Source of the DNA: an uncultured Actinomycetes bacterium
GTDB taxonomy: Bacteria; Actinomycetota; Actinomycetes; Nanopelagicales; Nanopelagicaceae
Assembly (NCBI GenBank): GCA_903834705.1
Contig: CAILKF010000070.1
Span: forward strand, 1 to 46,706
DNA length: 46,706 nt
Direction: 5' to 3'
In this document: positions 43,375 through 46,706 of the stretch, one piece after another
Numbering within the stretch: position 1 is the stretch's first letter
Layout: every line of letters begins with the position of its first letter
Made by a program: the position numbers and the translations under genes
Notes under the pieces: model-generated
The model's database searches: none
Seen by the model: the letters and a program-made list of their open reading frames with translations, nothing else
Told to the model about the DNA's origin: nothing

Positions 43375-43386
43375 TACCGGTCGGTA
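43375..43386. promoter_or_regulatory. Candidate TetR-family operator before the acyl-CoA dehydrogenase
   Basis: TACCG-GT-CGGTA is a palindrome about 60-70 bp before the dehydrogenase start. On the minus strand it reads TACCGACCGGTA, resembling the left half of operators reported for TetR-type fatty-acid regulators (TACCGACCG followed by NTNGGT). The remaining 43315-43464 spacer between the divergent genes shows no other clear element. Confidence 0.4.
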
Positions 43387-43464
43387 ACTTATGCAAGTAT
43401 CCGGCCTTGTCCGGTGAATTTGAGTGCGCCCAAAGGGTCGTTAAGAGAGGTAAAGTCGCCAACT

Positions 43465-44043
43465 ATGTTGCTTAGTGATCGCGATATCGCCAAAGAAATT
43501 CAAGCCGGCCGAGTCAAAGTTGAGCCATTTGAACAGGCAATGATTCAACCGTCGAGTGTGGATGTGCGCCTGGATAGATTCTTTCGAGTTTTTGAAAACC
43601 ATAAATATTCAGTAATTGATCCTTCGATTGAGCAAGGCGAGCTCACGCGAGAAGTTGCAGTGGCCCATGATGAGTTTTTCATTCTTCACCCAGGTGAATT
43701 TGTACTAGCAAGCACGTATGAAGTCATTTCACTACCCGATGACATTGCAGGACGCCTTGAAGGAAAATCTTCACTAGGACGTTTAGGTTTACTCACTCAC
43801 TCAACTGCTGGTTTCATTGACCCCGGATTTTCTGGTCACATCACACTTGAACTTTCCAATGTTGCCAACTTACCCGTCAAACTCTTTCCCGGAATGAAAA
43901 TTGGGCAACTCTGTCTCATCAAACTCTCATCTCCAGCAGAGCATCCTTATGGATCAGCACTTTACGGTTCCCGATATCAAGGCCAACGTGGACCTACACA
44001 GAGCCGGTCGTGGATGAATTTTTACCAAAGTAAAGTGGAATAA
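43465..44043 (+). CDS. dcd: dCTP deaminase
   Basis: Deaminates dCTP to dUTP; the actinobacterial enzyme is often bifunctional, also splitting dUTP to dUMP. The 192 residues begin [14 protein letters not shown] and contain [16 protein letters not shown], the nucleotide-binding [18 protein letters not shown] and the active site [13 protein letters not shown]. The start ATG at 43465 matches the family N-terminus; an upstream in-frame ATG at 43414 would add 17 unrelated residues. TAAAGT lies eight nt before the start. Divergent from the acyl-CoA dehydrogenase. Confidence 0.95.
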   Translation: MLLSDRDIAKEIQAGRVKVEPFEQAMIQPSSVDVRLDRFFRVFENHKYSVIDPSIEQGELTREVAVAHDEFFILHPGEFVLASTYEVISLPDDIAGRLEGKSSLGRLGLLTHSTAGFIDPGFSGHITLELSNVANLPVKLFPGMKIGQLCLIKLSSPAEHPYGSALYGSRYQGQRGPTQSRSWMNFYQSKVE

Positions 44044-44074
44044 AAATTCACTGTGCCCTCGGGTAAAAAAAGAG

Positions 44075-44080
44075 TAGATT
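44075..44080 (+). promoter_or_regulatory. Candidate -10 element of lemA (leaderless)
   Basis: TAGATT, then AGTGAC, then the lemA ATG at 44087. No ribosome binding site and no clear -35 in the A-rich stretch before it. Confidence 0.45.
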
Positions 44081-44086
44081 AGTGAC

Positions 44087-44641
44087 ATGTCAAACTTATT
44101 GATCGTATTAGCGGTAATAGTAGTACTCGTTCTCATCCTCGTAACTTTCTATAATCGCCTTATCCGCCTTAACGTTTCAGTCGATGAAGCATTTGCGCAA
44201 ATAGAAGTTCAACTTAAACGTAGATCTGACTTGATTCCGAATTTAGTTGAAACTGTCAAAGGTTATGCATCACACGAGAGCGCAACTTTTGAAAAAGTTA
44301 TCAGCGCTCGCGCTAAGGCAACCACAGCAACAACAGTTGCCGACGTTGCAAAAGCGGATGGGGCGATTACACAAGCGCTACGCGGATTATTAGCTGTAGC
44401 CGAGGCTTATCCAGACCTAAAAGCTTCCACTAATTTTCTTTCGTTACAAGAAGAACTCTCAACAACTGAAAATAAGGTTTCATTCGCACGCCAGTTTTAT
44501 AATGACAATGTTCGCTCCCTCAATACAGCGGTTAAAACTATCCCCACGTCATTTTTCGCGCCGATGGCAAAGGTAAGTGCACGTGAGTTTTATGAAGTAG
44601 AAGACTCGCAATCACGCCAAGCACCGAACGTTAAGTTTTAA
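44087..44641 (+). CDS. lemA: LemA family protein
   Basis: Membrane-anchored protein of uncertain role, often encoded beside HtpX and thought to act in membrane stress. The 184 residues start with one hydrophobic helix (about 3-22), a cytoplasm-to-outside junction, then a four-helix domain with the family motif NLVETVKGYASHE, SLQEELSTTENKVSFARQFYN and a terminal FFAPMAKVSAREFYEV. Next to htpX with a 6-bp gap. The membrane topology and LemA fold are clear; function is from association. Confidence 0.92.
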   Translation: MSNLLIVLAVIVVLVLILVTFYNRLIRLNVSVDEAFAQIEVQLKRRSDLIPNLVETVKGYASHESATFEKVISARAKATTATTVADVAKADGAITQALRGLLAVAEAYPDLKASTNFLSLQEELSTTENKVSFARQFYNDNVRSLNTAVKTIPTSFFAPMAKVSAREFYEVEDSQSRQAPNVKF

Positions 44642-44647
44642 TCCTTA

Positions 44648-45562
44648 ATGGATGGCGTTTCTTTCCGAGGTATGGAATCGGCTAATCGCCGAAAAACGTA
44701 TCTCTTGCTTGCCGGAATGGGAGCCCTTGTTTGGGTTGTTGTTTATGCCGCACTTACTTATTTTGGCCAAAGCACTGTCGGAATAGTTCCTATTGCAGTG
44801 GGCATTGCTTTAGTTTCAGTGTGGGGCTCTTACTACGCGTCCGATTCAATAGTTCTAAAAATGACCGGAGCGAGGCTGCTAGAAGAAAGTGATAACCCAA
44901 AGTTATTTAATGTTATTCACGAAGTTGTTATTGCTAGCGGTCTTCCCATGCCCAAAGTTGCCGTTGTAGAAGATTCCGCGCCGAATGCATTTGCCACGGG
45001 CCGAAATCCCGAGCATGCAGTGATTGCCTTTACAACAGGAATTCTCGATGTAATGGATCGCGATCAACTTCAAGGCGTGATTGCTCACGAAATGTCACAC
45101 GTTGCAAATCGAGACACACTTGTTTCTGCAGTTGCTGCAACGACTGCGGGTGCAATTGCGTTGCTCAGCGACATGCTTACTCGCATGATGTGGTTTGGTG
45201 GCCGCAGAGATAGCCGTGAAAACAACGGCAATCCAATAGCTTTAGTACTTTCACTTCTTGTCCTCATTCTTGCCCCACTGGCGGCTCTTCTTTTGAAATC
45301 TGCTGTATCTCGCCGACGCGAAGCACTCGCCGACGCCACTGCAGTGTCATTTACTCGAAACCCTGCAGGGTTGCGTTCAGCACTTGAAGTTCTTGCTAGG
45401 GATTCAACTGTTGTGCATCAACGCTCAACTGCTGTGGCACATATATGGATTGAATCTCCATTGGATGGGCGCAGTGTTTCAAAGTTGTTTGCAACTCATC
45501 CACCCATTGAGGAACGCATCGCGACACTAAAGGCAATGGAGAACTTGGGACCTTCGAGATAG
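44648..45562 (+). CDS. htpX: HtpX-type membrane zinc metalloprotease
   Basis: Zinc protease for quality control of membrane proteins (M48 family). The 304 residues have two N-terminal membrane helices (about 17-36, 42-60), the zinc motif VIAHEMSHVANRD (HExxH), further helices (about 165-190 and 200-220), the third ligand in ALADATAVS, and a terminal HPPIEERIATL. ATG at 44648 is taken; Met10 is an alternative with AGG before it. Co-transcribed with lemA. Convergent with the histidine kinase gene, 8 bp apart. Confidence 0.94.
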   Translation: MDGVSFRGMESANRRKTYLLLAGMGALVWVVVYAALTYFGQSTVGIVPIAVGIALVSVWGSYYASDSIVLKMTGARLLEESDNPKLFNVIHEVVIASGLPMPKVAVVEDSAPNAFATGRNPEHAVIAFTTGILDVMDRDQLQGVIAHEMSHVANRDTLVSAVAATTAGAIALLSDMLTRMMWFGGRRDSRENNGNPIALVLSLLVLILAPLAALLLKSAVSRRREALADATAVSFTRNPAGLRSALEVLARDSTVVHQRSTAVAHIWIESPLDGRSVSKLFATHPPIEERIATLKAMENLGPSR

Positions 45563-45570
45563 TTCTGGAT

Positions 45571-46706
45571 TTAAATAACTACTGGAAAAAATAGAGTGAA
45601 GGTTGCTCCCTCGCCGAGCTTAGAAGTCACGCTGACGCGACCTCCATGTGCACGCATCACCGCATCAACAATAGATAAACCAAGGCCACTTCCCTCATCT
45701 GTAGTTCGCGTCCGTGAGGGATCTGCTCGGAAGAAACGTTCAAAGATTCTTTCCTGGTCTTGATTAGATAAACCAGGTCCCTTATCTGTCACTGAAATTG
45801 AAGTTCCGTTATCGTCTTGAGTAACCACCACCGATATTGAAGTACCTACTGGTGTATGAGTTCTGGCATTTGCAAGTAAATTCGCAATCACTTGATGGAC
45901 TCTATTGCCATCACCCAAAATATAGATATCTCCATCTGGGATAGAAATAGATATCGGATGCTCAGGCCCTGCTGCACGTGCCGATGCAACGACTTCTTCA
46001 ACAGCACTTCGAATATTTACTGGATTCTTTTCTAATTCGCGAGATTGATCAAGTCGGGCAAGAAGTAAAAGGTCTTCAACAAGAGCGCCCATGCGCATCG
46101 ACTCTTTTTCAATTCGAACAATGAGTTCATTTGTGGCTTCCTTACCTTGCACCGCACCTTGCCTATTCAACTCAGCAAAACCGCGAATCGCAGTTAGGGG
46201 GGTACGCAATTCATGACTTGCGTCGGCGACAAATCGGCGCAAACGATTTTCACTCTCTGTTTGCGCAGAGAATGCGCCTTCAATCCGAGTTAACATTTGG
46301 TTCAACGAAGAAACAAGCCGACCAACTTCTGTATCTGGCTTTGCATCCGGAAGGCGAGCCGAAAGATTTCCACCAGCAATTGATTCGGCAGTAGTTTCAA
46401 CTTCTGCGAGTGGCTTCAAACCAATGTCAATCACTTTACGTGATGCAAGCCCAATCAAAAGTAGTGCCACCAAGCCAATAAAGATAAACAAAATTTGCAA
46501 CTGATGAATAGTGTTGTCTACATTGTCTAAAGATTGCGCAACTACAACACTTCCTAATTCTGAGGGAAGAACTCGAGCAAGAACTCTAAAATCAGCGCCA
46601 GGTGCTGAAATCGTAAATGGTTTATCTCCGCACAGTTCGACGTCATGAATGGTAAGACCATTGACGTAGTTGCCAATTTCTTGAGTGTTTAAATCTCCGC
46701 CAATAA
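45571..46706 (-). CDS. Sensor histidine kinase, partial (N-terminus outside the window)
   Basis: Membrane sensor kinase of a two-component system; the frame stays open to the window edge. The visible part starts in an extracellular sensor region, then a membrane helix (about 46440-46500), a HAMP domain (KPLAEVETTAESIAGGNL), and a HisKA domain with the phospho-acceptor His in DASHELRTPL. The HATPase domain shows the N box NLLANARTHTP, G1 DKGPGLS, F box ERFFR and G2 GSGLGLSI. The layout resembles MprB/TrcS kinases. The partner response regulator should lie beyond the window edge, upstream. Ligand unknown. Confidence 0.93.
   Translation of the reverse strand, partial: IGGDLNTQEIGNYVNGLTIHDVELCGDKPFTISAPGADFRVLARVLPSELGSVVVAQSLDNVDNTIHQLQILFIFIGLVALLLIGLASRKVIDIGLKPLAEVETTAESIAGGNLSARLPDAKPDTEVGRLVSSLNQMLTRIEGAFSAQTESENRLRRFVADASHELRTPLTAIRGFAELNRQGAVQGKEATNELIVRIEKESMRMGALVEDLLLLARLDQSRELEKNPVNIRSAVEEVVASARAAGPEHPISISIPDGDIYILGDGNRVHQVIANLLANARTHTPVGTSISVVVTQDDNGTSISVTDKGPGLSNQDQERIFERFFRADPSRTRTTDEGSGLGLSIVDAVMRAHGGRVSVTSKLGEGATFTLFFPVVI

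Overview
The window comes from the chromosome of a streamlined, low-GC actinobacterium and covers its replication origin. The gene order is the conserved actinobacterial one (pcnA, NUDIX, DUF6049-like, murJ, trxB, trxA, cwlM, parB, parA, rsmG, jag, yidC, yidD, rnpA, rpmH, dnaA, dnaN, recF, dciA, gyrB, gyrA, tRNA-Ile, tRNA-Ala, ppiA, crgA, pabA, pknB, pstP). A second conserved block follows (DUF5318, ponA, GT87-like, rpsF, ssb, rpsR, rplI, dnaB). CrgA, CwlM, DUF5318 and PASTA-kinase genes point to Actinobacteria. The AT-rich base composition (below 50% GC by eye), very short spacers and many 1-17 bp gene overlaps resemble the freshwater acI group (Nanopelagicales). That assignment is inference and was not tested by a search.

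Layout. 1-1.5 kb: start of a succinate dehydrogenase operon (sdhC, partial sdhA). 1.7-4.7 kb: pheA-serS-HAD hydrolase, translationally coupled, with tRNA-Ser behind them. 4.8-8.1 kb: Ser/Thr phosphatase pstP coupled to PASTA kinase pknB, then pabA/trpG and crgA. 8.2-9.5 kb: rhomboid protease, cyclophilin, tRNA-Ala, tRNA-Ile. 9.5-18.6 kb: gyrA, gyrB, dciA, recF, dnaN, oriC, dnaA, all on the minus strand. 18.8-23.5 kb: rpmH, rnpA, yidD, yidC, jag, rsmG, parA, parB on the plus strand, with two parS sites inside coding sequence. 23.5-30.6 kb: aminotransferase, CwlM, thioredoxin system, MurJ, a DUF6049-like secreted protein and a NUDIX hydrolase on the minus strand. 30.7-40.5 kb: pcnA, an MFS transporter, DUF5318, ponA, a GT87-like protein, the ribosomal/ssb operon, dnaB. 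40.5-46.7 kb: EamA transporter, acyl-CoA dehydrogenase, dcd, lemA-htpX and a partial sensor histidine kinase.

How the genes connect. Replication: DnaA, DnaN, RecF, gyrase, SSB, DciA (helicase loader) and DnaB are all here, with DnaA-box clusters in four intergenic regions. Segregation: ParA, ParB and parS. Envelope growth: PknB/PstP signalling, the pseudo-amidase CwlM, lipid II flippase MurJ, PonA and CrgA. Membrane protein insertion: YidC and YidD.

No unknown gene system is obvious; this is core genome. The points most worth a second look are: a compact start-site pattern (TANNNT, then 6-7 nt, then the start codon) implying many leaderless mRNAs; a helically phased array of DnaA-box-like motifs before dnaB; an oriC with a DnaA-trio-like element; a tRNA whose 3' end lies 1 nt from the ppiA start codon; a collapsed pstP-pknB locus; and CwlM with degenerate zinc and catalytic positions.
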